NCBI RefSeq assembly: GCF_043194295.1
Contig: NZ_JBAFVK010000003.1
Length of the DNA: 64,000 nucleotides
Origin: Xanthobacter autotrophicus
GTDB taxonomy: Bacteria; Pseudomonadota; Alphaproteobacteria; Rhizobiales; Xanthobacteraceae
Strand: one strand, 5' to 3'
The notes under the pieces are model-generated. The model made no database searches. It saw only the letters and a program-made list of their open reading frames with translations, and was not told where the DNA came from. The position numbers were made by a program, and so were the translations under genes. Below, one piece after another: positions 54,729-63,609 of the stretch (position 1 is the stretch's first letter; the number at the start of each line of letters is the position of its first letter).

Positions 54729-54830
54729 GGTCAAGCTGCTCAAGCTCGTGATCCAGGTGGAGGAGATCCACACCGGACAGGGCAAGGCCGTTCCGCGCCC
54801 AGCCGCAAGGCGACGGTGGCGGCCGTCCGG
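54729..54830 (+). pseudogene. Possible fragment of amino-acid-synthesis (DUF1185-like) gene
   Basis: A short frame reads LKLVIQVEEIHTGQGKAVPRP, then after a one-base shift RKATVAAV, resembling the N-terminus of the amino-acid-synthesis family (PF06684). Only about 35 codons remain. The match is short and from memory, so it is tentative. Confidence 0.35.
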
Positions 54831-54853
54831 TGCGGGCCGCCTTCGGCGAACCG

Positions 54854-55570
54854 TCAGACCGCGAGCCACTCCTCCATCAGCCGCGCGTTCGAGGTGAGCG
54901 CCTCGGGGGCGCCCTCGAACACGATGCGACCATGGCCCATGACGCACACCCGGTGCGAGACCTTGAGGGCGATGGTGAGCTTCTGCTCCACCAGCAGCAC
55001 CGACACCCCGCGCCGGTTGATGTCGGCGATGGCTTCGCCCACCACGGTCACGATCTTCGGCGCCAGTCCCTCGGTGGGCTCGTCGATGAGGATGACCAGC
55101 GGATTGCCCAGCAGCGAGCGACACATGGTGAGCATCTGCTGCTCGCCACCGGAGAGGCTGCCGGCGCGGGTGTTGCGCCGCTCCTTGAGGCGGGGGAAAT
55201 AATCGAACATCTGCTCGATGGTCCAGCGCGCGGCGCCCTCCGCGCCCTTCTGCTCGCCCATCCGCAGGTTTTCGTCCACCGTGAGGTTGAGGAAGACCTC
55301 GCGTTCCTCCGGCACATAGGCGATGCCGGACCGGCAGATGGTGAAGGCACGGGCGCCGGTGAGCTCCTTGCCGCGCAGCACGATATGCCCGCCGGTGGGC
55401 GGCACCAGGCCCATGATGGCCTTCAGAGTCGTGGATCGGCCCGAGCCGTTGCGACCCAGCAGGCTCACCACCTCCCCCTGCCCCACCTGGAAGGTGACGC
55501 CGTGCAGGATGTGGCTCTTGCCGTAATGGGCGTGGAGGCCGTCGACGGTGAGAAGCGGCGTGTCGCGCAT
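54854..55570 (-). CDS. LivF-like ABC transporter ATP-binding protein
   Basis: This 238-residue ATPase is of the LivF type. Walker A is GRNGSGRST: the usual Lys is Arg45. The signature LSGGEQQ and Walker B LVILIDEPTEGL are normal. Arg at this place occurs in a subset of LivF-like proteins and may weaken or alter nucleotide binding. It is coupled (TGATG) to the LivG-like gene. The partner ATPase has a standard Walker A. Confidence 0.92.
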   Translation of the reverse strand: MRDTPLLTVDGLHAHYGKSHILHGVTFQVGQGEVVSLLGRNGSGRSTTLKAIMGLVPPTGGHIVLRGKELTGARAFTICRSGIAYVPEEREVFLNLTVDENLRMGEQKGAEGAARWTIEQMFDYFPRLKERRNTRAGSLSGGEQQMLTMCRSLLGNPLVILIDEPTEGLAPKIVTVVGEAIADINRRGVSVLLVEQKLTIALKVSHRVCVMGHGRIVFEGAPEALTSNARLMEEWLAV

Positions 55571-56322
55571 CAGCTGGCCTCCTCGCCGAGATAGGCTTCG
55601 CGCACCGCGAGGTTGCCGCGGATCTCGGCTGGCGTTCCGGTAGCGATGATCTGCCCGTAGACCAGCACGCTGATGCGGTCGGAGAGAGAGAACACCACGT
55701 CCATGTCGTGCTCCACGATGAGCAGGGTGCGCCCCCTGGTGATGTCACGGATGAGGCCCACCGTGTATTCCGTCTCCTCGTGGGACATGCCCGCCATGGG
55801 CTCGTCCAGCAGGATCACCTTGGGATCGCTCGCCAGCGTCATGCCGATCTCCAGCGAGCGCTGCTCGGAATAGGACAGTTCGCTGGCCAGCACGCTCGCC
55901 CGCTTCTCCAGCCGCACCTGGGCCAGCAGTTCGTCCGCCAGATGGGTCACCGCCTTGAGGCGGGAGGCCCTTCGCCAGAACACGAAATCGAGGCCGAAGC
56001 GCCGCATAACCGCCAGCCGCAGATTCTCGAATACCGAGAGGCCGGGGAAGATGTTGGTGATCTGGAAGGAGCGCGCCAGCCCCTGCCGGTTCACCAGATG
56101 TGGCGCCATGCCGCCGATGGGCAGACCATCCAGCAGGATGTCGCCGGCCGTGGGCGTCAGCTGGCCGGAGATGAGATGGAACAGGGTGGACTTGCCCGCC
56201 CCGTTCGGCCCGATCACCGCATGGCGCTCGCCGGGCACCACGTCGAGCTCGATGCCGCGGATGATCTCGATGGGTCCGAAGGACTTGCGGACCCCATGGA
56301 GGGACAGGACGGGCGTGCTCAT
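55570..56322 (-). CDS. LivG-like ABC transporter ATP-binding protein
   Basis: This 250-residue ATPase is of the LivG type with Walker A GPNGAGKST near residue 40, a signature-like segment LSYSEQRSLEIG and Walker B VILLDEPMAGMS. The signature LSYSEQR departs from LSGGQ, which is common in LivG. It overlaps the LivM gene by 4 bp. Confidence 0.92.
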   Translation of the reverse strand: MSTPVLSLHGVRKSFGPIEIIRGIELDVVPGERHAVIGPNGAGKSTLFHLISGQLTPTAGDILLDGLPIGGMAPHLVNRQGLARSFQITNIFPGLSVFENLRLAVMRRFGLDFVFWRRASRLKAVTHLADELLAQVRLEKRASVLASELSYSEQRSLEIGMTLASDPKVILLDEPMAGMSHEETEYTVGLIRDITRGRTLLIVEHDMDVVFSLSDRISVLVYGQIIATGTPAEIRGNLAVREAYLGEEAS

Positions 56323-57545
56323 GAAACGCCTCCGCGCTCAGGATCCAGACGATGCGACGCGAAGTTCAGGAGGCCGAGGCCTACAGCCATCAAGCCCAGG
56401 GGCAGGCCCCAGGTGACGGGCGAGAAAGGCAGCCATTCGCGCCCGAACAGGGTGACCGGCGGCCATGGGGTGCCGACGATCATGGAACGGTAGTCGGTGG
56501 AGAAGAAGCGCTGCGCCAGTTCCACCATGCACACGAAGCCGACGATGGCGAGCACCAGCGCCACCGCGAACAGCAACCCCGCGGAAAGCCGCTCCCAGCC
56601 GAGGCCGAAGCGCCCTTCGCGGATCCGTTTGGCAAACTCGCCCACCAGGCCGTCGGGCAGGAACATCATCACCAGCACGAACAGCACGCCCTGATAGAGC
56701 AGCCACGAGCGGGTGAGGTCCGACACCGCATAGCCGAAGAAGGACATGAGCGCCGCGCCGATGGCCGGGCCCAGGAACACCTTCACGCCGCCGATATAGC
56801 TATTGAGCACCACGGAAGCGGAGAGCTGCATGTCGAGCACGACATAGTTCGCCGCCTCGATGTTGAGGGCCTGCAGCCCGCCCGCCACGCCCGAGAACAT
56901 GGCCGAAATCGCGAACACCAGCACGCTGAGGCGATGGACGTTGTAGCCGAGGAAGCGCAGGCGGTGGGTGTTCTCGCGCAGGCCGAGGGTCAGCCGGCCT
57001 ACCGGCGTCAGGGTGTAGAGATAGAGCAGCAGCAGGCACAGCAGCACCCAGCCGAGGGTGAGGTAATAGACCTCTACATTGCTCCCGAAACTGAAACCCC
57101 AGGCCGGCATGCGCATGGCGGAAACGCCCGCCTCGCCGCCGAAGATTTCCTTCAGGTGCGGAGCCAAAGCGTGCAGCAGCTCGGCCAGCGCCAGCGTGAT
57201 CATGGAGAAATAGACGCCGGTGCGCTTGGTGGCGAACCAGCCGGCGGCGATGCCGCTGACGAGGCCCAGCAAGCCGCCCACCAGCGGGAGCAGCGGGGTG
57301 GGCAGGAGCCCTGCCCCGTTGAAGGCGTTCATGGCATGGATGGTGGCGAAGGCGCCGATGCCGAAATAGGCCGAATGGCCGAAGGAGAGCATCCCCGCCT
57401 GCCCGCACAGCAGGCTGAAGGCGGAGGCGAACAGGGCCGCGATCAGCATCTGGATCGACGCGTTGACGAGGCCGGGGGAGAGGAAGGCCGGGGCGGCGAC
57501 CAGCGCCGCGACGGCAAGGGCGAGGAGGATGACCTTGGTGCGCAT
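56319..57545 (-). CDS. LivM-like ABC transporter permease
   Basis: This 408-residue permease is of the LivM type, with about ten hydrophobic segments and motif GQAGMLSFGHSAYFGIGA near residue 48. It is longer than usual at the C-terminus, where an extra 90 residues include two hydrophobic segments separated by a Trp/Pro-rich loop (STDYRSMIVGTPWPP). It starts 3 bp after the LivH-like stop. Confidence 0.9.
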   Translation of the reverse strand: MRTKVILLALAVAALVAAPAFLSPGLVNASIQMLIAALFASAFSLLCGQAGMLSFGHSAYFGIGAFATIHAMNAFNGAGLLPTPLLPLVGGLLGLVSGIAAGWFATKRTGVYFSMITLALAELLHALAPHLKEIFGGEAGVSAMRMPAWGFSFGSNVEVYYLTLGWVLLCLLLLYLYTLTPVGRLTLGLRENTHRLRFLGYNVHRLSVLVFAISAMFSGVAGGLQALNIEAANYVVLDMQLSASVVLNSYIGGVKVFLGPAIGAALMSFFGYAVSDLTRSWLLYQGVLFVLVMMFLPDGLVGEFAKRIREGRFGLGWERLSAGLLFAVALVLAIVGFVCMVELAQRFFSTDYRSMIVGTPWPPVTLFGREWLPFSPVTWGLPLGLMAVGLGLLNFASHRLDPERGGVS

Positions 57546-57548
57546 GGT

Positions 57549-58490
57549 TTAGCTCTTGTCGCCGAACAGGCCCGAGGGACGCACCAGCAGCACCAGCAGC
57601 ATCAGCGCGAAGGGAATGGTTGCGGCCAGGCTCGACACTTGCAGCGTCAGCGGGCCGCCCACCGCCCGGGCCCAGTCGCCCAGGCCGACGACGCCGAGCA
57701 GGTCGGCAAAGCTCGCGTCGATGCCGACCGCCAGCGAGGTGACCACCCCGATGAGCAGGGAGGCGACCATGGCCCCTTCCAGCGAACCGAGACCGCCGAT
57801 GACCACCACCACGAACACCAGCACGCCCAGCTCCAGCGCCATATTGGGGTTGGTGGTGTAGAAGGCCCCCGCCAGCGCGCCGGCGAGGCCCGCAAGCGCC
57901 GCGCCGACCCCGAACACGCCCATGAAGACCAGAGGCACGTTGTGGCCCAGCGCCTCCGCCATGCGCGGCCGGAAGATGGCCGAGCGCACCACGATGCCCA
58001 CCCGCGTGGTGGTGAGCAGCGCATAGATGACGCCGAACATGGCCACCGCCACCGCCCCCATGATGAGCCGGTAGACGGGATAATCAGTGCCGCCGATGCG
58101 GAAGGCGGCAAAGCTCAGGGCCGCCGGCACCCGGTAGTCCACCGGGAAATTACCGAAGAACAGCTTGATCAGCTCCGCGATGATGAAGGACAGGCCGAAG
58201 GTGAGCAGCAGTTCGTGGGCATGGCCGAAGCGGTGGACCCGGCGCAGGAAATAGCGCTCCACGACCACCCCCACGGCGCCGACCACGATGGGCGCCACGA
58301 TCACCGCCAGCGCGAAGCCGAGCACGCCCGACAGCGCATAGGCCACATAGGCCCCCAGCATGTAGAACGAGGCATGCGCGAAATTGAGGACGCCCATCAT
58401 GCCGAAGATGAGGGTCAGTCCCGCCGAGACCATGAACAGCAACAATCCGTAGATCGTGCCGTTCAGGACGGCGACAAAGAGATGTTCCAT
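57549..58490 (-). CDS. LivH-like ABC transporter permease
   Basis: This 313-residue permease is of the LivH type with about eight hydrophobic segments and the motif MGVLNFAHASFYMLGAY near residue 33. The ATG at 58490 is preferred; a TTG one codon upstream would add a single residue. With the LivM-like protein it forms the channel. Confidence 0.9.
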   Translation of the reverse strand: MEHLFVAVLNGTIYGLLLFMVSAGLTLIFGMMGVLNFAHASFYMLGAYVAYALSGVLGFALAVIVAPIVVGAVGVVVERYFLRRVHRFGHAHELLLTFGLSFIIAELIKLFFGNFPVDYRVPAALSFAAFRIGGTDYPVYRLIMGAVAVAMFGVIYALLTTTRVGIVVRSAIFRPRMAEALGHNVPLVFMGVFGVGAALAGLAGALAGAFYTTNPNMALELGVLVFVVVVIGGLGSLEGAMVASLLIGVVTSLAVGIDASFADLLGVVGLGDWARAVGGPLTLQVSSLAATIPFALMLLVLLVRPSGLFGDKS

Positions 58491-58557
58491 CAAATGTCCT
58501 CTCGCGTCAGGCAGAGGTGTTCGGCTGGACGGCGGATCGCGGTTTCATAAAAATCGC

Positions 58558-58582
58558 CATGGCCGGGCATACCCCGGCCATG
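58558..58582 (-). terminator. Palindromic hairpin with T-run after binding-protein gene
   Basis: CATGGCCGGG (58558-58567) pairs perfectly with CCCGGCCATG (58573-58582), loop 5 bases. Read leftward it is followed after 4 bases by TTTTT, so it can attenuate transcription between binding protein and permeases. This kind of CCGGCCATG palindrome is a frequent intergenic element in Rhizobiales (from memory). Confidence 0.6.
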
Positions 58583-58604
58583 ACGGATCGCGAGGCGCAA
58601 AGGC

Positions 58605-59849
58605 TCAGTTGGGCCGCGTCATCTTGCAGCTCTCCTGCACCGGAGAGGAGGCCTCGGCGGCGGTGAAGAGCTTCATGGGCTTGAAGCCGAGATTGGTGCC
58701 GTCCACCTTGAACTTGGCATCTTCCGCCACGATGGAGACCGCCATGGGAATCTGCGCCTGGTGGTCGGCCGCGCGCATGCTGGCCTCGCCCATGGGCGTC
58801 TTGACCTTGACGTTCTCGAGGACCTTGGCGACGGCATTGATGTCGACGCTGCCGTCCTTGGCCGGCGGCACGCTTTTCAGCGCCTCGCCCACCATGGCCA
58901 TGCCGAAGGCGGTCTGCGGCTCGATATAGACCGGATAGTGGCCGGTCTTTCCCTTGTACTCCTCGGCGAAGGCGGCGGTGGCCTCGCTCGCCTCGGCGTT
59001 GAAGGGGTGGGAGACCACATTGCCAAGGGCAACGTCGCCGGCATTGGCGATGTTGCCCGGCTGGTCAAGGAAGGCGGTGGCGAAGCGGGTCTTCAGGCCC
59101 GCGCCGTGGGCCGCCTTCATGAGCAGCAGCAGGTCGTTGGACCAGTTGCCGGTGATCACCGTCTCGGCGTTGGCCGCGGAGATCTTGGCGACGTAGGGCG
59201 AGAAGTCCTGGATCTTGTTCACGTCGTGGAGGGTCTTTTCCACCACCGTGTAGCCGCCCAGCGGCGCGTTGGCGACGATGGCGCCCTCCATGTCGATGCC
59301 CCAGCTGTAGTTCTGGTTCATGGAATAGACGCGGGTGCCGAGGATGCCTGCATCCTTCATGGCCAGCACCATGGGCTTCACCCGCACCTGCGCGTTGGGA
59401 TTGAAGCGGAAGTGGTAGAAGTGGCACTTGGCGCCGGTCAGCTCCAGCGCCTCGCCGCCCACGTTGAGGAAGATCACTTCCTTGCCGGGATTGCGCAGAT
59501 TGTGCTTGCGCACGTCCTCGGTGATCTGGCCCGACACGGCGGAGGACGAGCCCTGCACGATGAAGCGGGCGCCGTCGGCGATGGCCGCCTTCACCTTGTC
59601 GGCCGCGCCCACCGGGCCGCCTTGGTTGTCATATTCCAAAAGCGCGATGGGCTCGCCGCCATAACCGCCGCCGGCATTGAGCTTGTCGATGCCGTATTTC
59701 GCGGCGGTCTTGAACAGCAGGCCGGTGGAGGCCTGCGGACCAGAAAGCGTCTCGATCACCGCGACCTTCAGCGGCTCGGCGCTGGCGACAGCCGTGGAGG
59801 CCAGAAGCATGGCGGCGATGGGCGCGAGGAAACGTGTACGGATGGTCAT
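58605..59849 (-). CDS. ABC transporter substrate-binding protein (branched-chain type)
   Basis: This 414-residue periplasmic binding protein has a signal peptide of about 24 residues (cleavage after ASA) and a mature start EPLKVAVIETLSGPQASTG. A GGAGGA ribosome-binding site precedes the ATG at 59849. It heads the second LIV-type operon (binding protein, LivH, LivM, LivG, LivF) and follows the dehydrogenase genes on the same strand, suggesting import of a substrate of that enzyme complex. Confidence 0.92.
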   Translation of the reverse strand: MTIRTRFLAPIAAMLLASTAVASAEPLKVAVIETLSGPQASTGLLFKTAAKYGIDKLNAGGGYGGEPIALLEYDNQGGPVGAADKVKAAIADGARFIVQGSSSAVSGQITEDVRKHNLRNPGKEVIFLNVGGEALELTGAKCHFYHFRFNPNAQVRVKPMVLAMKDAGILGTRVYSMNQNYSWGIDMEGAIVANAPLGGYTVVEKTLHDVNKIQDFSPYVAKISAANAETVITGNWSNDLLLLMKAAHGAGLKTRFATAFLDQPGNIANAGDVALGNVVSHPFNAEASEATAAFAEEYKGKTGHYPVYIEPQTAFGMAMVGEALKSVPPAKDGSVDINAVAKVLENVKVKTPMGEASMRAADHQAQIPMAVSIVAEDAKFKVDGTNLGFKPMKLFTAAEASSPVQESCKMTRPN

Positions 59850-59916
59850 GAAAAGTCCTCCCTGGGACGTCGTTTTACTTGGCTTCACCCGATTTTTCTT
59901 CACTCTTTGCGGCGGA

Positions 59917-61326
59917 TCACCCCGCAGCGCGCAGATGGCGCTCCAGAAGGCGCCAGACCTCGTCGCGGATCTCCATCTGCGGCATGTGGCCGACGCCCGC
60001 GAACAGGTGCAGGCCCACCATGCCCGGCAGCCGCCGCACATGGCCCGGCGGGATGATCTTGTCCTCGGTGCCGGCGACGACGGTGACCGGGATGCGCAAC
60101 TGCTCCAGTTCCGTCCGCACGCTGAAGGCCTGTGTGCCGTCCGGGAACAGGGCGCCGGCAAGGCGCTGCTGGGCGGCGACCAGCGCGTCGTCGGCGCGAG
60201 CCGCGGCACTGGCGCGCACGAATGCCGGGGTCAGCACTGCGGGATCGGCAACCAGTTCGCCCAGCCAGGGCGCAAGGCTCTCGGCGGTACGGGCGCGGGC
60301 AAGGCCGGACACGAAGGCGCCGTTGATATCGGGCCCAAGGCCCGCCGGCGCCAGCAGGAAGAGCGAGCGCACGTCGGGATAGCCTTCAGCCGCGAGCGCC
60401 ACCGCCACCGCCGCGCCAAGGGAATGGGCGACGAGATCGAAGTCGAACAGGCCGAGGCCCTGCAGGGTCTCGCCCACCGCCGCCACCAGCGCCTCGAAGC
60501 GGGCAGCGCCGTGGCCGGCCGATCCGCCATGGCCCGGCAGGTCGATGCCGAGCACCGGCCGCGATACCGCCCCGCCGGCGAGGAAGGGACGCCAGCCGTT
60601 CAGCTCCGAACCGAAGCCATGGACCAGCACCAGCGGCCGACCCTCCCCTTGGCGCAGCCATGCGTGGTTGAGCCCCCCCTGACCCGACCCGGTGCCAAGA
60701 CGTGGTGCGGCAGGGGAAAGACGCGGTGCGACGGGCGCAACCGGCTGGTGGCGGGCCTTCTCCACGTCGATCCGCACGATGCGGCCCCTGGGACCTGAGC
60801 CGGTGAGCGTGCTGAGATCGACGCCGAAATCGTCCGCGAGGCGCCTCGCGAGGGGCGAGGCAACGACCTTGCGCGCGGCGACAAGGGCGGCAATGGACGG
60901 CGCCCGCGCCGCAAGGCTTGGGGCCGGTGCAACCGACGCGACGGGCGCCCGTGCGGAGGGCGCAGGTGTCGAGGGCGCTGGTGTCGAGGGCGCAGACGAA
61001 GGAACAGCAACCGCCGCAGGTGCCGCCACGGCCGGCGCGGAGGCGACAGAGGCGACGGAGGCGACCCGCGCGGGCGCCGTTTCCCCTTCCGCGAGGATGG
61101 AGGCGATGAGGGTGCCCACAGCCACGCCGCGCGAACCGTCCCCGATCAGGATGGGGCCGAGGCGGCCTTCGTCCTCCGCCTCCATCTCCATGACGGCCTT
61201 GTCGGTCTCGATCTCGGCGAGCAGGTCGCCGCGCTTCACCGCTTCGCCTTCGGTCTTCAGCCAGCGGACGAGGTGACCCTCCTCCATTCCGGCGGCGAGG
61301 GCAGGCATCAGGATTTCCTTGGGCAT
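59917..61326 (-). CDS. Lipoyl-domain alpha/beta hydrolase (AcoC-like E2)
   Basis: This 469-residue protein has a lipoyl domain (residues 1-80, Lys43 in EIETDKAVMEM), an Ala/Pro-rich linker with APSTPAPS repeats, an E1/E3-binding domain (about 155-195, ASPLARRLADDFGVDL... GRIVRIDV) and then an alpha/beta hydrolase domain. The hydrolase has its nucleophile near Ser306 (VAHSLGAA) and a His near 448 (GVGHMPQ). The normal E2 acyltransferase domain with HxxxDG is absent. This is the layout of acetoin dehydrogenase AcoC. It is encoded 13 bp after the fused E1. Confidence 0.88.
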   Translation of the reverse strand: MPKEILMPALAAGMEEGHLVRWLKTEGEAVKRGDLLAEIETDKAVMEMEAEDEGRLGPILIGDGSRGVAVGTLIASILAEGETAPARVASVASVASAPAVAAPAAVAVPSSAPSTPAPSTPAPSARAPVASVAPAPSLAARAPSIAALVAARKVVASPLARRLADDFGVDLSTLTGSGPRGRIVRIDVEKARHQPVAPVAPRLSPAAPRLGTGSGQGGLNHAWLRQGEGRPLVLVHGFGSELNGWRPFLAGGAVSRPVLGIDLPGHGGSAGHGAARFEALVAAVGETLQGLGLFDFDLVAHSLGAAVAVALAAEGYPDVRSLFLLAPAGLGPDINGAFVSGLARARTAESLAPWLGELVADPAVLTPAFVRASAAARADDALVAAQQRLAGALFPDGTQAFSVRTELEQLRIPVTVVAGTEDKIIPPGHVRRLPGMVGLHLFAGVGHMPQMEIRDEVWRLLERHLRAAG

Positions 61327-61339
61327 GTGGGGCTCCTGA

Positions 61340-63526
61340 TCAGGCGAGGGCGAGGCCCTGCTCGGCCATGACGCGACGGATGCCGGCCTCGATGTCCTTG
61401 GGACCGGCGCAGGCGGCGGCTTCCAGCACCTTGGAGATGGAGGGCGACGCCTCCCCGCCATGGACGCGCTGGACAGGCTGGTCGAGCGCATCGAAGCAGC
61501 GGGACTGGATCTCGGCGGCAAGGAACCCTCCATAGGAGGTGCCCACCGAGCCCTGCTCCACCACCAGCACATTGCCGGTCTTGGCGATGGAGGTCTCAAT
61601 GGTCTCCCAGTCGAGGCCGGCGCGGTCGAGGCTGCGCAGGTCGATGACCTCCGCATCCACGCCCAGGCGCTCCACCTCCTCCAGGGTCGATTTCACCATG
61701 GACAGATAGGTCAGGATGGTCATGGCCGAGCCGGGGCGCACCACCTTCGCCTTGCCGAGGGGAATGAAATAGTCGAGGTCATCGACCGGCGCCGGGCCCT
61801 TGGCGTTGTAGAGGTCCACATGCTCCAGCACGAGCACCGGGTCCTGGCAGGCCAGCGCGCTGTTCATGAGGCCCACATAATCGAACGGCGTGGAGGGGGC
61901 GACGATGCGCCAGCCCACGGCGGTGGCGAAGATGCCGGCCGGGTCCATGGAATGCTGCGAGCCATAGCCCGTGCCCATGGCCACCTTGGTGCGCAGCACC
62001 AGCGGTACCGCCATGTCGCCGCCGAACATGTGCCGCGCCTTGCCGATCTGGTTGAACACCTGGTCGGCGGCGACCCACATGAAGTCCGGATACATGAACT
62101 CGATCACCGGCACATAGCGCCCGTCCATGGCGATGCCGCCGGCGAGGCCCGCGAAGGCATTTTCGCTGATGGGGGTGCCGAGCACGCGGTCGCCGAAGGC
62201 TTCCTTCAGGCCGCGCGTTGCGCCATTGGTGCCACCCTTGAGGCGATGCACGTCCTCGCCCATCACCACGATGCGGTCGTCCTCACCCATGCGCCGGTGC
62301 ATCACGTCCGCCACCACGTCCACGAAGCGGGCCTGCGACTCGATGCGGCCGGTGAAGGTCTCCAGTTCCGCGGTGCGCACGCCATCGAGTTCGGAGAGGT
62401 CGCCGCGCACGCCGAAATCGCGGAAATCGGGCGACGGCCACAAAGCGGGGATGATGCGGCGCTTGCCGTCCACCTGCTCCACCAGTTCCCCGGCCACATC
62501 CTCCATGAGCGCCTTGGCGCGGGCGCGCAGGGCGGCAACTTCCTCATCACCGATGAGCTGGCGCAGGGCCATCTCGCGGGCCAGAAGATCGATGGGATCG
62601 CGCCGGCGCCACTCCTGCTCTTCCTCGCGGGTGCGATAGCCGAAGGCGCTGCCGGGCAAGGGTCCGTTCTGGTGGAAGAAGCGGTAGACATCCGCCTCGA
62701 TGACGGTGGGGCCGCCACCCGAGCGCATCACCTCCAGGGCCTCGGCGCTGGCCAGCGCCACCGCCAGCGGGTCCATGCCGTCCACCTTCCAGGAAGGGAT
62801 GGCAAAGCCCAGTCCGCGCGCGGACAGGCGGGTCTCGGCGGTGGCCTCCTCCACATGGGTGGAGACGGCGTAGCGGTTGTTCTCGATGAAGAAGCACAGG
62901 GGCAGCTTCCAGGCCGCCGCCAGATTCATGGTCTCCAGCACCGAGCCGATATTGGTGGCGCCGTCGCCGAAATAGGTGAAGACCGCATCGCCCGTGCCGG
63001 CGCGCTTGTGGGCGAAGGCCGCCCCCGCCGCCAGCGGCACGCCGCCGCCAACGATGGCATTGGTGCCGAGATTGCCGGCATCGCCCCAGCGCAGGTGCAT
63101 GGAGCCGCCACGCCCCTTGCAGAAGCCCTGGGCGAGGCCGAGGATTTCCGCCATGGTCTTCTTGGACAGGTCGCGCACGTCCCCGCCGATGGCGGCGGTG
63201 GGGGACAGGCCATCCGGCGCCACATAGGCCAGCGACTTGGCGAGGAACTGGTGGTGCGCCCGGTGGGAGCCATTCACCTGGTCGGAGGCGCGCATCATCA
63301 CGGCCGAGCCGGTGGCGCCGCCTTCCTGGCCGATGGCCGAATGGGCGGGGCCGTGCACCAGCCCCTGCCCGGCCAACTCCAGAACCTTCTCCTCGAAAGC
63401 ACGGATCAGCACCATGGAGGTGAGCATGGTGCCGAGCAGGGCCGGATCGGCCGCATTCCAGTCGTCGCGGGAGGTGGTCAGCTCACGCCAGGGGGCGGCG
63501 GGTTTCAGGTCGATATGGGTCGCCAT
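61340..63526 (-). CDS. Fused E1 alpha-beta thiamine-diphosphate dehydrogenase
   Basis: This 728-residue protein joins E1 alpha (about residues 25-370) and E1 beta (about 395-728) of the 2-oxoacid/acetoin dehydrogenase family. The thiamine-diphosphate motif starts YFGDGATNIG near 190 and ends at ENNRYAVST near 220; the beta part begins ARFVDVVADVMHRRM. There is no stop or frameshift at the join. The ATG at 63526 has a GGAG site 8 bases upstream. With the hydrolase-type E2 it resembles acetoin dehydrogenase, which cleaves acetoin to acetaldehyde and acetyl-CoA; other diketone or 2-oxoacid substrates remain possible. Confidence 0.9.
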   Translation of the reverse strand: MATHIDLKPAAPWRELTTSRDDWNAADPALLGTMLTSMVLIRAFEEKVLELAGQGLVHGPAHSAIGQEGGATGSAVMMRASDQVNGSHRAHHQFLAKSLAYVAPDGLSPTAAIGGDVRDLSKKTMAEILGLAQGFCKGRGGSMHLRWGDAGNLGTNAIVGGGVPLAAGAAFAHKRAGTGDAVFTYFGDGATNIGSVLETMNLAAAWKLPLCFFIENNRYAVSTHVEEATAETRLSARGLGFAIPSWKVDGMDPLAVALASAEALEVMRSGGGPTVIEADVYRFFHQNGPLPGSAFGYRTREEEQEWRRRDPIDLLAREMALRQLIGDEEVAALRARAKALMEDVAGELVEQVDGKRRIIPALWPSPDFRDFGVRGDLSELDGVRTAELETFTGRIESQARFVDVVADVMHRRMGEDDRIVVMGEDVHRLKGGTNGATRGLKEAFGDRVLGTPISENAFAGLAGGIAMDGRYVPVIEFMYPDFMWVAADQVFNQIGKARHMFGGDMAVPLVLRTKVAMGTGYGSQHSMDPAGIFATAVGWRIVAPSTPFDYVGLMNSALACQDPVLVLEHVDLYNAKGPAPVDDLDYFIPLGKAKVVRPGSAMTILTYLSMVKSTLEEVERLGVDAEVIDLRSLDRAGLDWETIETSIAKTGNVLVVEQGSVGTSYGGFLAAEIQSRCFDALDQPVQRVHGGEASPSISKVLEAAACAGPKDIEAGIRRVMAEQGLALA

Positions 63527-63609
63527 CACGGCAGCTCCGGAAACGCTGGAAACGTCAGCGGGGCGAACAGCCCACGCGCGAAAGAAAGCATCGATGGATG
63601 GACCACGGC

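Noticed and set aside
56352..58550. 732-codon rightward open frame opposite the LivM/LivH-like genes
   Set aside because: Antisense shadow: His/Glu/Gln/Arg-rich, no motifs, while the leftward permeases are unmistakable.
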